13,087 nt of DNA, taken from the NCBI GenBank assembly GCA_030744095.1, contig JASLRF010000272.1, positions 1-13,087 on the forward strand, read 5' to 3'. Each line of letters begins with the position of its first letter. Position 1 is the first letter of the stretch. The notes beneath the pieces are model-generated. The model saw only the letters and a program-made list of their open reading frames with translations. It did no database searches and was not told where the DNA came from. This document shows positions 1 through 7,405 of this stretch, piece by piece. Source of the DNA: Pirellulaceae bacterium (GTDB taxonomy: Bacteria; Planctomycetota; Planctomycetia; Pirellulales; Pirellulaceae). The translations under genes were made by a program, and so were the position numbers.

Positions 1-10
1 AAAAAAAGCG

Positions 11-1246
11 GTGCATCTTCTCGTAAACCAAAGGTTTAACAAGCCACTGCGTCCGCGCAAGCCCTGGGAGGGGGCTTGCGGGCCGCTTGGCGCAATTACA
101 ATAACAAAACCACATCGGGCGCTAGCCTTTTCAACCGCCCAAGCGCTAGCGTTTTCAAACGCCGTTCACATGGTGGCCGACATCGCCGGACGGGTCTTGC
201 AGATGCCGTCGACGCGACTGAACGTAGAACGGACGCTGTTGGAGCAAGGCATGGATTCGTTGATGATAGTCGAGTTGCGTACGATCGTCGAACGCGAATT
301 GGCCATTGAATTACCAATGCGACTACTCACTAGCTCGCCGACAGTGGCCGCTATTGCGGCGCATCTCCACGGTGAATTGTCACTTGACGAGATTGGTCGT
401 CGTGACAGCAAACCGCGTTCGCTGCTTGGAGAGAGTCACGGGGCAGATGGTCAACAGAGGCAGTCCCAGCCAACACCGTACACCGATGTCGAACCCGCTG
501 GCCACATCGGCTCGCGAGTCCTGGTTCGCTTACAGCCAGAAGGAAACGAAACACCATTGTTCTTCGTGCCGGCGGGATACGGCGACTTGCTTGCCTTTCA
601 AGACATTGCCAAGATGTTAGGCTTTGACTATCCCGTCTACGGGTTGCAGCCGCCCGGTGCTAAAAACGTCAAGGCCATCCAGCACATGTCCATCTACCGG
701 TTGATTTCCAGATATATTGCAGAGATCAAGAAAGTGCAGCCGCATGGTCCGTACCGGCTAACAGGCTATTCGGCAGGTGCGGTCATCGCCGTCGAATTGG
801 CCCGCGAGCTGGTTCGTAAAGGCGATCAGATCGAAGTGCTTGTCATGCTGGATCCCCCGGTGCGCGTGCCACGCTGGTTGGACGGATTCTACAGGCTGGC
901 CTACCGTTTCTGCGAAGGCACGCATCTCTTGGCGCTCGTCCGCCGATTTCGTTGGCGGCCGTTGAGGCATTTTTTTCATGCCATACTTGATGAGGGTCTG
1001 CGGACACATACGGCAGTCACCGCCGGACATGTGACAGCCATGTTTCCCGGACGGATCGCCTATTTTCGCGCGAGAAATTCCTGGGTGCCGATGCTAAGCT
1101 ATTGGCGGACGAGGCGCTATTGGACGCGCGTTGCGGAAGAGGGTGCAGAAGTGCATTGGATACCGGGATCGCACTACGGAATGTTGCGGGGGACCAACGC
1201 CGAAGCCCTAGCCGAAGAGCTGCGAGATTGTCTACAACGGAGTTGA
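11..1246 (+). CDS. Acyl carrier protein-thioesterase didomain (C-terminal part of a polyketide synthase-like enzyme; N-terminus uncertain)
   Basis: The protein carries an acyl chain on a phosphopantetheine arm and releases it by hydrolysis or cyclisation, the last step of a modular polyketide or related synthase. Residues ~50-120 are an acyl carrier domain with the attachment motif GMDSL (Ser83). Residues ~180-410 are a type I alpha/beta-hydrolase thioesterase: GYSAG at 252-256 (nucleophile Ser254), Asp281 in MLDPP, and His388 in GSHYGML. A Gln/Ser/Pro-rich linker joins the two. The first ~50 residues resemble no synthase domain and come from repeat- and hairpin-rich DNA. There is no ribosome binding site before the GTG at 11, and the frame is open to the left edge, so the gene may continue upstream or begin near ATG 170. 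It ends 9 bp before the flavodoxin-lipocalin gene, suggesting co-transcription. The two domains are secure; gene extent is not. The released product cannot be predicted. Confidence 0.82.
   Translation: MHLLVNQRFNKPLRPRKPWEGACGPLGAITITKPHRALAFSTAQALAFSNAVHMVADIAGRVLQMPSTRLNVERTLLEQGMDSLMIVELRTIVERELAIELPMRLLTSSPTVAAIAAHLHGELSLDEIGRRDSKPRSLLGESHGADGQQRQSQPTPYTDVEPAGHIGSRVLVRLQPEGNETPLFFVPAGYGDLLAFQDIAKMLGFDYPVYGLQPPGAKNVKAIQHMSIYRLISRYIAEIKKVQPHGPYRLTGYSAGAVIAVELARELVRKGDQIEVLVMLDPPVRVPRWLDGFYRLAYRFCEGTHLLALVRRFRWRPLRHFFHAILDEGLRTHTAVTAGHVTAMFPGRIAYFRARNSWVPMLSYWRTRRYWTRVAEEGAEVHWIPGSHYGMLRGTNAEALAEELRDCLQRS
24..38. repeat. Short perfect inverted repeat (6-bp arms, 3-nt loop)
   Basis: TAAACC at 24-29 and GGTTTA at 33-38 are perfect reverse complements around AAA. 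Alone this could be chance. It matters because it is the first of three repeat structures in the opening 166 bases, a stretch that does not read like synthase coding sequence. Confidence 0.4.
56..80. repeat. Perfect 9-bp stem-loop
   Basis: CGCAAGCCC at 56-64 and GGGCTTGCG at 72-80 are exact reverse complements around a 7-nt loop. GC-rich hairpins of this sort are typical of intergenic DNA in planctomycetes (recalled, not searched). No T-run follows, so it is not a canonical terminator. It falls inside the uncertain N-terminal part of the acyl carrier-thioesterase frame. Confidence 0.6.
119..166. repeat. Two tandem imperfect copies of a 24-bp unit
   Basis: Copy 1 is 119-142 and copy 2 is 143-166; 19 of 24 positions agree, including GCGCTAGC and the following TTTTCAA. 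Copy 2 also contains the perfect palindrome CGCTAGCG at 144-151. The unit length keeps frame, so translation gives a degenerate octapeptide repeat (ALAFSTAQ then ALAFSNAV) just before helix 1 of the acyl carrier domain. It may be a non-coding repeat that happens to be open in this frame, or a small in-frame duplication in a linker. Confidence 0.6.
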
Positions 1247-1255
1247 TGTCATCCC

Positions 1256-2353
1256 ATGACGCCGCGAATCTTGATCCTCTACTACTCGTTTACGAAGCAG
1301 ACACTACGGGTCGCAGAGTCGATGGCGGAACGATTCCGCGAACATGGCTGTGACGTTGTGTTGTCGCCGATTCAGTTTGTCGATAGTCGGTACGAAATGA
1401 ACTTTCCGTGGCGACCATTCTGGCCCAAGCTGCTACGCATGATTTGGCCAGAATTACGAGGCAAGACGGGAGCGATTCAGGTCGATGCCGAGAGTCTGCA
1501 AGGTGACTTCGACTTGATTTGCCTTGGCTCACCGACGTGGTGGTTGCACCCTGCCCTACCCGTCGTATCGTTCCTAAAGTCGGAACATGCGCGGCAAGTT
1601 CTCGCAGGCCGGCGATTCGCCGTGTTTGCCGTTTGCCGTGCGTTTTGGTGGTGGAACTCCCGCAAGGTTACGAAACTGGCAGAACGCGTAGGCGGAAAAC
1701 ATGTTGACCGCGCAGCGTTTGTTTTTGACGGAAATCAAATTCAATCGATGCTTTCCTTCATCAACTATGTAAGCTACGGCAAAGACCGTGAACGGTTCTG
1801 GGGGTGCCGGATCTACGCTTTTGGCGTGACGTCTAAAGGGCTCGAAAAGGCCCGGTCGTTCGCCACGGAATTGTTCAACCAACTCAAACCAGTTCACTCC
1901 AAATCTGAAGATCAACCCATGACCACTCAGCAATTTATTGGAACCTGGCGACTGGTTTCGTCAGAGATGGTTTCCGAAGGACACACAGTTTATCCGTTGG
2001 GCGAGAATTGTCAGGGCATTCTAGTGTTTGACGCCGCCGGCAAACTTGCAGCGCAGCTCATGAACCCAGATCGACGCCAGTTCGCCAGCAACGACATCCT
2101 GCAAGGGACACCGGAAGAAATTCAGGCCGCCTATCAAGGGTATGTGGCTTTCTATGGTGACTACACAGTGGATCCCACGGCGGGAATCATGCAATACAAA
2201 GTCACGGGCAGCTTGTATCCCAATTGGATCGGTCATTCTCAGAAACGATTCTACGAGATTAATGGGAACAAACTCACACTCAAAACGACTCCGGTTCTCG
2301 TGCATGGCAAAGAGATGGTGGGTGTCTTGGTATGGGAGAAGGTCGAAGCATAG
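1256..2353 (+). CDS. Flavodoxin-like domain fused to a lipocalin-like domain
   Basis: A two-domain protein of 365 residues. Residues 1-215 resemble a flavodoxin/NAD(P)H-dependent FMN oxidoreductase: beta strand 1 (RILILYYS), a degenerate FMN-phosphate loop (SFTKQT, 11-16, where flavodoxins usually have TGNT), and GSPTWWLHPALPV at 91-103, the second FMN-contact loop. After a short polar linker, residues 226-363 match the lipocalin-like family PF13924: FIGTWRLVSSE near the start, the YPLGENCQGILVFD strand region, and a closing VLVWEKV strand. There is no signal peptide, so it is probably cytoplasmic. The start ATG lies 9 bp after the upstream stop, with GGAG 13 bases ahead. Met222 (ATG at 1919) sits exactly at the lipocalin domain border with GAAG 8 bases before it, so a separate lipocalin product is conceivable. 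Next to a synthase end it may reduce or shape the released product; substrate unknown. Confidence 0.8.
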   Translation: MTPRILILYYSFTKQTLRVAESMAERFREHGCDVVLSPIQFVDSRYEMNFPWRPFWPKLLRMIWPELRGKTGAIQVDAESLQGDFDLICLGSPTWWLHPALPVVSFLKSEHARQVLAGRRFAVFAVCRAFWWWNSRKVTKLAERVGGKHVDRAAFVFDGNQIQSMLSFINYVSYGKDRERFWGCRIYAFGVTSKGLEKARSFATELFNQLKPVHSKSEDQPMTTQQFIGTWRLVSSEMVSEGHTVYPLGENCQGILVFDAAGKLAAQLMNPDRRQFASNDILQGTPEEIQAAYQGYVAFYGDYTVDPTAGIMQYKVTGSLYPNWIGHSQKRFYEINGNKLTLKTTPVLVHGKEMVGVLVWEKVEA

Positions 2354-2413
2354 TGCCTCGTGGCTTCGTGCGACGTGGTCGTCTCAAATCTTGTTGAAAG
2401 GCCAGTAGACGAA

Positions 2414-4705
2414 ATGTCGTCCGAAGATCTAACACCTGGACCTGAGGAACTCGTCCAGCTTGTCGCGGCGAACGCGATGTTCAAGCATGTTGATCCGACG
2501 CACCTCGAAGGCCTGCACCAATTTCTGCGGTGGCGGACGCTGCCGGCGAATCAAGAGCTGTTTCACGAAGGTGATACTGTTGACGGCTTCTACTTCGTCG
2601 TCACAGGGCGTCTCAAGGTCACCAAGCTTCAGGTCGATCGGGACGGTAACCCTGACAACGATCTTCTCGTGCTGGCCGAAATGCAGCCGGGTGACACGAT
2701 TGGCGAGATGCAGATTCTTACTGGCGGCACGCGCACCGCGACGGTTACGGCCAGCGAACCTTGTACTTTGATCCACATTTCCAAAACAGGTTTTGATCAG
2801 CTGTTGGCGAAAGATGCACAGGTGGTAACCGCCCTGACGGCAACGATCATGCCCCGTTTGTATCGTGACCAGTTGGTCTCTGTACTACCCAATCTGTTCG
2901 GCGAACTTGACGAAGCCATGTTGGGCGAGTTGCAAGACAAGATGACCTGGATCCACCTGGAGCGAGGGCAGCTTCTCTATCGGGAGGGCGAAGCGTCTGA
3001 CAGTTTTTGTGTGATTATCAGCGGCCGGCTTCGCACGACGATCACAGATGCACACGGCCAAACGCAGATCATGGGCGAGATGGCGCAAGGAGAGAGCGTC
3101 GGAGAGATGGGGGTAGTCACAGGAGCTCCGCGTTCGGCCACGGTAGTCGCCTCGCGCGATAGCGAATTGATTGAGTTTTCGCGAGAGGAGTTCGAGGAAC
3201 TTTCCGAACGCTATCCGCAACTTCTTCGACACGTTACACGGTTGTTGGTACGTCGCTTGCAATCCGCCTTTCGGCAAACCGCGCGGTCCAATCTTAGTAC
3301 AAACATCCTGGTGGCGCCTGCCAGTCGCGGCGCGCCAGTCGACCGATTTGCCTGTGAACTGGAAGCCGTGCTTTCTGAGTCGGGCAGTTGTTTGCGGCTG
3401 ACCAGCGCCAGCGTCGATGCTTGGTTGGGGCACGAGGGGATTTCGCAAGCAGACGTCGGCGAGCCGGATGATCTGCGTCTGCGGTCGTGGTTAAGCAGCC
3501 TTGAGCAGTCACACCGTTTTCTCATATTTCAAACAGATCCGGCAGCCACCGATTGGACGCGTCGGTGTATTCGCCAGGTTGACGAAATGCTGTACGTTGG
3601 AGAGGCGAATGGGACGGGCGAGCTGACGGAGGTCGAACACGAAGTTGAACACCAGAGATCGAAGACGTCCATGCGGGCCCGACATTCGTTAGTGTTATCG
3701 CACCCAGTTGAAACGCTGCGTCCGCAGAAGACCTTTCGTTGGTTGAAGCTGCGTCAGCTCGACCGACACTTTCACGTGCGAACCGAATGCAAGGAGGATT
3801 TTCAACGCATTGCCCGGTTCGTCGGGCACAATGAAGTGGGGCTTGTTCTGAGTGGAGGTGGGGCTCGAGGTTTTGCACACGTGGGCATCATTCGAGCGAT
3901 ACGAGCACTAGGTATCCCCATCGATCTGATTGCGGGCGTCAGCATGGGGTCCCTGGTGGCTGCCAGTTATGCCTACGATCCAGATCAATTCGTTGACGGC
4001 ATCAAATTGCTTAAGGCACAGCTGAGAGGTGTCATGAACGACTTTACGCCGCCCTTGGTGTCCGTTTCACGCGGCGGGCGATTCGACAGGCGCGTCAAGC
4101 GATTGTATGGCGACGTCAACATTGAGGATTTATGGATGCCCTACTTTTGTGTTTCAAGCAATTTGACTCAAGCGGACATTAGTGTGCATCAATCTGGGCC
4201 GATCTGGCGCAGTGTTCGGGCCAGCGGTAGTTTGCCAGGATTGGTTACGCCCGTCATCCAAGATGGCGATCTCCTGTTCGATGGATGTTTGCTGGACAAC
4301 TTGCCAATGGACGTCATGCGACAGTGGGTCGGAAATGGGGCGGTGATCGCCGTTGATGTCGTGCCGCCCGTCGATCTGGAAGTCAAAGTCGAAAACTTGG
4401 AGAGCCCTTCCGGCTGGTGGCTGTTAATGCGAAAGCTGAATCCGTTGTTGAAACCCATTCCCTTGCCCAATATCGTCAAGATCTTGCAGCGAGCCGGTGA
4501 ATTAGGCAGCGTTTACGGTCGCCAGCGGCTAATCGACACAAACATCGCGGATCTCTATCTCCGTCCACCAGTCGAAGAATTCGAGATTCTGGATTTCAGC
4601 ACCGTCGACGAGTCGGCGCAAATCGGCTACGAATTCGGCCTGCAAAAATTGCGAGACTGGAATGACTCTCGAATGGACGATAGGCAATCGACCGAAGTCG
4701 CCTGA
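2414..4705 (+). CDS. Cyclic-nucleotide-regulated patatin-like phospholipase (NTE/PNPLA6-type)
   Basis: Probable serine lysophospholipase/phospholipase acting on membrane lipids, with the architecture of neuropathy target esterase. Residues below count from the upstream GTG at 2360; subtract 18 for the ATG chosen here. Cyclic-nucleotide-binding domain 1 spans ~38-155 and domain 2 ~178-300. Each keeps the phosphate-binding cassette: Gly115-Glu116 with Arg125, and Gly248-Glu249 with Arg258. Residues ~315-490 match the NTE middle region (WTRRCIRQVDEMLYV, HFHVR). The patatin domain follows: oxyanion loop GGGARG (499-504), GVSMG with nucleophile Ser528, and Asp641 in DGCLLDNLP, completing the Ser-Asp dyad. 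No signal peptide or obvious membrane helix. ATG 2414 is preferred, with GAAAGG 12 bases upstream; GTG 2360, only 6 bp after the previous stop, is the alternative. The close spacing suggests an operon with the two upstream genes. Confidence 0.92.
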   Translation: MSSEDLTPGPEELVQLVAANAMFKHVDPTHLEGLHQFLRWRTLPANQELFHEGDTVDGFYFVVTGRLKVTKLQVDRDGNPDNDLLVLAEMQPGDTIGEMQILTGGTRTATVTASEPCTLIHISKTGFDQLLAKDAQVVTALTATIMPRLYRDQLVSVLPNLFGELDEAMLGELQDKMTWIHLERGQLLYREGEASDSFCVIISGRLRTTITDAHGQTQIMGEMAQGESVGEMGVVTGAPRSATVVASRDSELIEFSREEFEELSERYPQLLRHVTRLLVRRLQSAFRQTARSNLSTNILVAPASRGAPVDRFACELEAVLSESGSCLRLTSASVDAWLGHEGISQADVGEPDDLRLRSWLSSLEQSHRFLIFQTDPAATDWTRRCIRQVDEMLYVGEANGTGELTEVEHEVEHQRSKTSMRARHSLVLSHPVETLRPQKTFRWLKLRQLDRHFHVRTECKEDFQRIARFVGHNEVGLVLSGGGARGFAHVGIIRAIRALGIPIDLIAGVSMGSLVAASYAYDPDQFVDGIKLLKAQLRGVMNDFTPPLVSVSRGGRFDRRVKRLYGDVNIEDLWMPYFCVSSNLTQADISVHQSGPIWRSVRASGSLPGLVTPVIQDGDLLFDGCLLDNLPMDVMRQWVGNGAVIAVDVVPPVDLEVKVENLESPSGWWLLMRKLNPLLKPIPLPNIVKILQRAGELGSVYGRQRLIDTNIADLYLRPPVEEFEILDFSTVDESAQIGYEFGLQKLRDWNDSRMDDRQSTEVA

Positions 4706-4834
4706 CGAACGCCGCACGAATTCGAGTTGTCAATCATCGTCGATCGATTCCGCCAACTGTTTCGATTACAATTCTCTCAGTCAAACGTTTTTCCCGACGA
4801 GGCTTTTGATCCCAGAAGAGAGAGTTAGATCGAT

Positions 4835-6457
4835 ATGAGACAAAGGTGTTGGATGGCGCTGTTGATGATCGTAGTGATGTCGTTTGGCAGCCTTGGATTG
4901 GGCCGTGATCGCCCCAATATCTTGGTTGCGATTTCAGACGATCAGTCGTTTCCCCATGCGTCCGCCTATGGATATGAAGCGATTAAAACGCCGGCGTTCG
5001 ATCAGGTTGCGCGGCGGGGCGTGCTCTTTCGCAACGCGTTCACTCCCGCACCGGGTTGCAGCCCGATGCGGGCTTCGTTCTTGACCGGTCGGTATCTGTG
5101 GCAGAATGAGCACGCCGGTACGCACGCCAGTTCCTTCCCCAAAAAGTACGAAGTGTACCCCAGACGCCTGGAAGACGCCGGGTACTTCGTCGGTTATACG
5201 GGCAAAGGCTGGGGACCTGGCAACTGGAAAACCAGTGGTCGCGAACGTAATCCCGCCGGCCCGAATTTTTCCAAGAAAACGATGAAGGCACCACAGGGGA
5301 TTCGCAAGACGGATTACGCCGCCAACTTCGTTGACTTCCTCGAGCAGCGTCCGGACGGTCAACCGTTCTGTTTCTGGTTTGGCGGTTCGGAACCCCATCG
5401 GTCGTTCAAGAAGGGAATCGGGCGTGAACATGGTTTAGATCCCAGCAAGGTGGTTGTGCCATCCTTCCTGCCGGATACGCCCGAAATTCGCGACGACATC
5501 TTGGATTACTGTTTCGAGATTCAGTGGTTCGATCAGCACCTCGCACGGATGCTCGAGGCACTGCGGCAGGCTGGTGAACTCGATGATACACTCGTCATCG
5601 TAACCAGCGACAACGGTATGGCTTTCCCGCGGGCCAAGGCCAACTGTTACGAATACGGGATCCACATGCCGCTGGCGATTTCCTGGCCAGCCAAGGTTCC
5701 ACCAGAGCGGACAGTCGACGATCTTGTGAATCTGATCGATATTACCGCGACAATCTACGAGGCGACGGGAGTGGCGCCACCTGCTGACCATCCACTGGCG
5801 GGCCGTGGCATGATGAATGTGCTGCGGTCGACGAATGAAGGGACCGTCGATGGGTCACGTGATGCCGTATTTTCCGGTCGCGAACGTCACAGTTCTTCGC
5901 GATACAATTCGCTGAGCTATCCGCAACGTTGTATTCGCACAAAGCAGTATCTTTACATTCACAATTTCCGTCCCGAGCGATGGCCAGCGGGCACACCGCA
6001 AAAATATGGCGGCGCCAGTTATTCCGCAACCGGTGACGTTGCCGACGGGAAGCTAGGGCCGGAACACGGCGGCTATCATGATATTGATGCATGTCCCACA
6101 CTGACCTATTTGATCGAGCGGCGAGACGAACCCGCGATCGCGCGATATTTCCATTTGGCCGTCGACCGACGGCCCGCTGAAGAGCTGTTCGATATTCTGG
6201 TGGATCCCGGGTGCCTGTCGAACCTGGCGGGCAGTTCGGACCACACCCAAATCAAGCAGCAACTGCATGGCCAACTGATGAAGCAGCTCCGGCAGACCAA
6301 TGATGCTCGGGTCGTCGCCGATGACGGCGGAGAAGTGTGGGAGACCTACCCGCGCTACAGTAGACTCAGGTGGTTCCCGAAACCTGATTGGGCCGTACAG
6401 CATCCCCAGCGTGTTCCACCACAGGCATGGCTAGAAAAGAAACGCCCCCGTGATTAA
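4835..6457 (+). CDS. Secreted type I sulfatase, heparan N-sulfatase (SGSH)-like
   Basis: Hydrolyses sulfate esters or N-sulfate groups, probably on sulfated polysaccharides outside the cytoplasm. Residues 1-23 form a signal peptide (hydrophobic core ALLMIVVMSFGSLGLG), and the mature protein opens with RPNILVAISDDQ, placing metal ligands Asp35 and Asp36. CSPMRASFLTG at 75-85 is the sulfatase signature C-x-P-x-R; Cys75 should be converted to formylglycine by a maturation enzyme encoded elsewhere. Further active-site candidates are Lys123 (TGKG), His188 (EPHR) and Asp259-Asn260 (SDNG). The stretch PRAKANCYEYGIHMPLA (265-281) resembles N-sulfoglucosamine sulfohydrolases rather than arylsulfatases, hence the subfamily call. 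At 540 residues the length is normal. AGAAGAGAGAG lies 9-20 bases ahead of the ATG. A 129-bp gap separates it from the phospholipase gene, so it probably has its own promoter, though none is convincing. Substrate specificity is inferred. Confidence 0.9.
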   Translation: MRQRCWMALLMIVVMSFGSLGLGRDRPNILVAISDDQSFPHASAYGYEAIKTPAFDQVARRGVLFRNAFTPAPGCSPMRASFLTGRYLWQNEHAGTHASSFPKKYEVYPRRLEDAGYFVGYTGKGWGPGNWKTSGRERNPAGPNFSKKTMKAPQGIRKTDYAANFVDFLEQRPDGQPFCFWFGGSEPHRSFKKGIGREHGLDPSKVVVPSFLPDTPEIRDDILDYCFEIQWFDQHLARMLEALRQAGELDDTLVIVTSDNGMAFPRAKANCYEYGIHMPLAISWPAKVPPERTVDDLVNLIDITATIYEATGVAPPADHPLAGRGMMNVLRSTNEGTVDGSRDAVFSGRERHSSSRYNSLSYPQRCIRTKQYLYIHNFRPERWPAGTPQKYGGASYSATGDVADGKLGPEHGGYHDIDACPTLTYLIERRDEPAIARYFHLAVDRRPAEELFDILVDPGCLSNLAGSSDHTQIKQQLHGQLMKQLRQTNDARVVADDGGEVWETYPRYSRLRWFPKPDWAVQHPQRVPPQAWLEKKRPRD

Positions 6458-6601
6458 TCCGACGGGAACGCCTCTGTGCTTGGACCGCTTGCGGTTCAAA
6501 CGGGATGGATTTTTCTCGCGAACCTGATACGCTTGTGACCACGTTGCCGTGGGTGATCCACTGGCGCATCGACCACCGTATGCGGGACGATTGGCTGATT
6601 C

Positions 6602-7378
6602 ATGACGTTGGATTTATTGACGCTTAGCAGTGCGGCCCTGTTGACTGGGTTCGTGCACTGTATTTGCGGGCCCGACCATTATATTCCGTTTGTCGCCATG
6701 TCTCGAGTTGGCGTCTGGTCGCTACGAAAGACGTTACTGGTCACGGCCATCTGTGGTGTCGGTCACGTCTTGGGGTCGGCGGCACTGGGCTTTGTTGGAA
6801 TTGCGGCAGGCGTCATTCTGTTCCAATTGGAATCCGTGGAACACTTACGAGGCGACGTGGCCGCCTGGCTACTGCTGGCTTTTGGAGCCATATACATGGT
6901 CTGGGGTCTGGCCCGTGCTCGACGAGGTCATCACCACGAGGCTGACTCCGATTCCACAATCGAAACGCCGATACCCGAGTCTTCCGCCACCGAAAGGGTG
7001 GGATCCTGTTCGTCAGACACAGTGATTTCCAAAGACGCCACTCGGCCCGCCGACGTACGTACTCACTCGCATCATGCGCGAAGCGGCGGAGCGAGCGAGT
7101 TTACACCATGGGTCCTGTTTTTGATCTTCTTGTTCGGTCCCTGCGAACCCCTGATTCCCCTTTTGATGTATCCGGCCGCGCAAGCGAATGTGTGGAGCAT
7201 CGTCTGGGTGACCGCCGTATTTGGGATTACGACCTTGGTTACCATGGTCGCCATTGTTGCGCTGATCTACTGGGGTATGTTTGCCACCCGTTGGCAGGCA
7301 ATGGAGATCTACGGGCACGCTGTGGGCGGTGCCGTGGTGATGGTGTGCGGTTGCATTATCCTGCTACAGGCGGGTTAG
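6602..7378 (+). CDS. Polytopic membrane protein, nickel/cobalt transporter or UreH/TauE-like
   Basis: An inner-membrane protein of 258 residues, probably moving a transition metal ion or a small anion. Hydrophobic segments lie near 5-20, 42-74, 86-103, 168-192, 196-225 and 238-256. The first contains HCICGPDHYIPF (His19, Gly-Pro-Asp-His 23-26), a variant of the H-x4-D type metal signature of NiCoT/RcnA/UreH-like proteins, and segment 2 carries GHVLGS (54-59), comparable with the family's second motif. FGPCEPLIP (178-186) opens the second half. The hydrophilic loop at 104-167 has histidine clusters HHH (110-112) and HSHH (155-158), a feature of metal handlers. Upstream is the sulfatase gene, 144 bp away; no metalloenzyme or urease gene is in view. 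No clear ribosome binding site precedes this ATG. The membrane-transporter call is firm; the substrate is a guess. Confidence 0.75.
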   Translation: MTLDLLTLSSAALLTGFVHCICGPDHYIPFVAMSRVGVWSLRKTLLVTAICGVGHVLGSAALGFVGIAAGVILFQLESVEHLRGDVAAWLLLAFGAIYMVWGLARARRGHHHEADSDSTIETPIPESSATERVGSCSSDTVISKDATRPADVRTHSHHARSGGASEFTPWVLFLIFLFGPCEPLIPLLMYPAAQANVWSIVWVTAVFGITTLVTMVAIVALIYWGMFATRWQAMEIYGHAVGGAVVMVCGCIILLQAG

Positions 7379-7405
7379 GGTCGTTCGAGGAATTACTGCC
7401 TGATA

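Noticed and set aside
1244..1246. TGA between the thioesterase and flavodoxin genes as a selenocysteine codon
   Set aside because: The protein before the TGA is a complete thioesterase, an ATG follows 9 bases later, and no catalytic Cys/Sec motif or obvious SECIS-like hairpin is present. A plain stop is the simpler reading.
2885..3448. Open frame of 187 codons on the - strand
   Set aside because: Antisense to the second cyclic-nucleotide-binding domain and NTE middle region; basic, low-complexity translation, no motif.
4727..4772. Promoter for the sulfatase gene from TTGTCA (4727) and TACAAT (4767)
   Set aside because: The spacer is 34 bases, about twice the normal length, and no better -35 box was found near TACAAT.
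6482..6497. Small hairpin GGACCGC/GCGGTTC as a terminator of the sulfatase gene
   Set aside because: The loop is only 2 bases, one pair is G-T, and no T-run follows directly.
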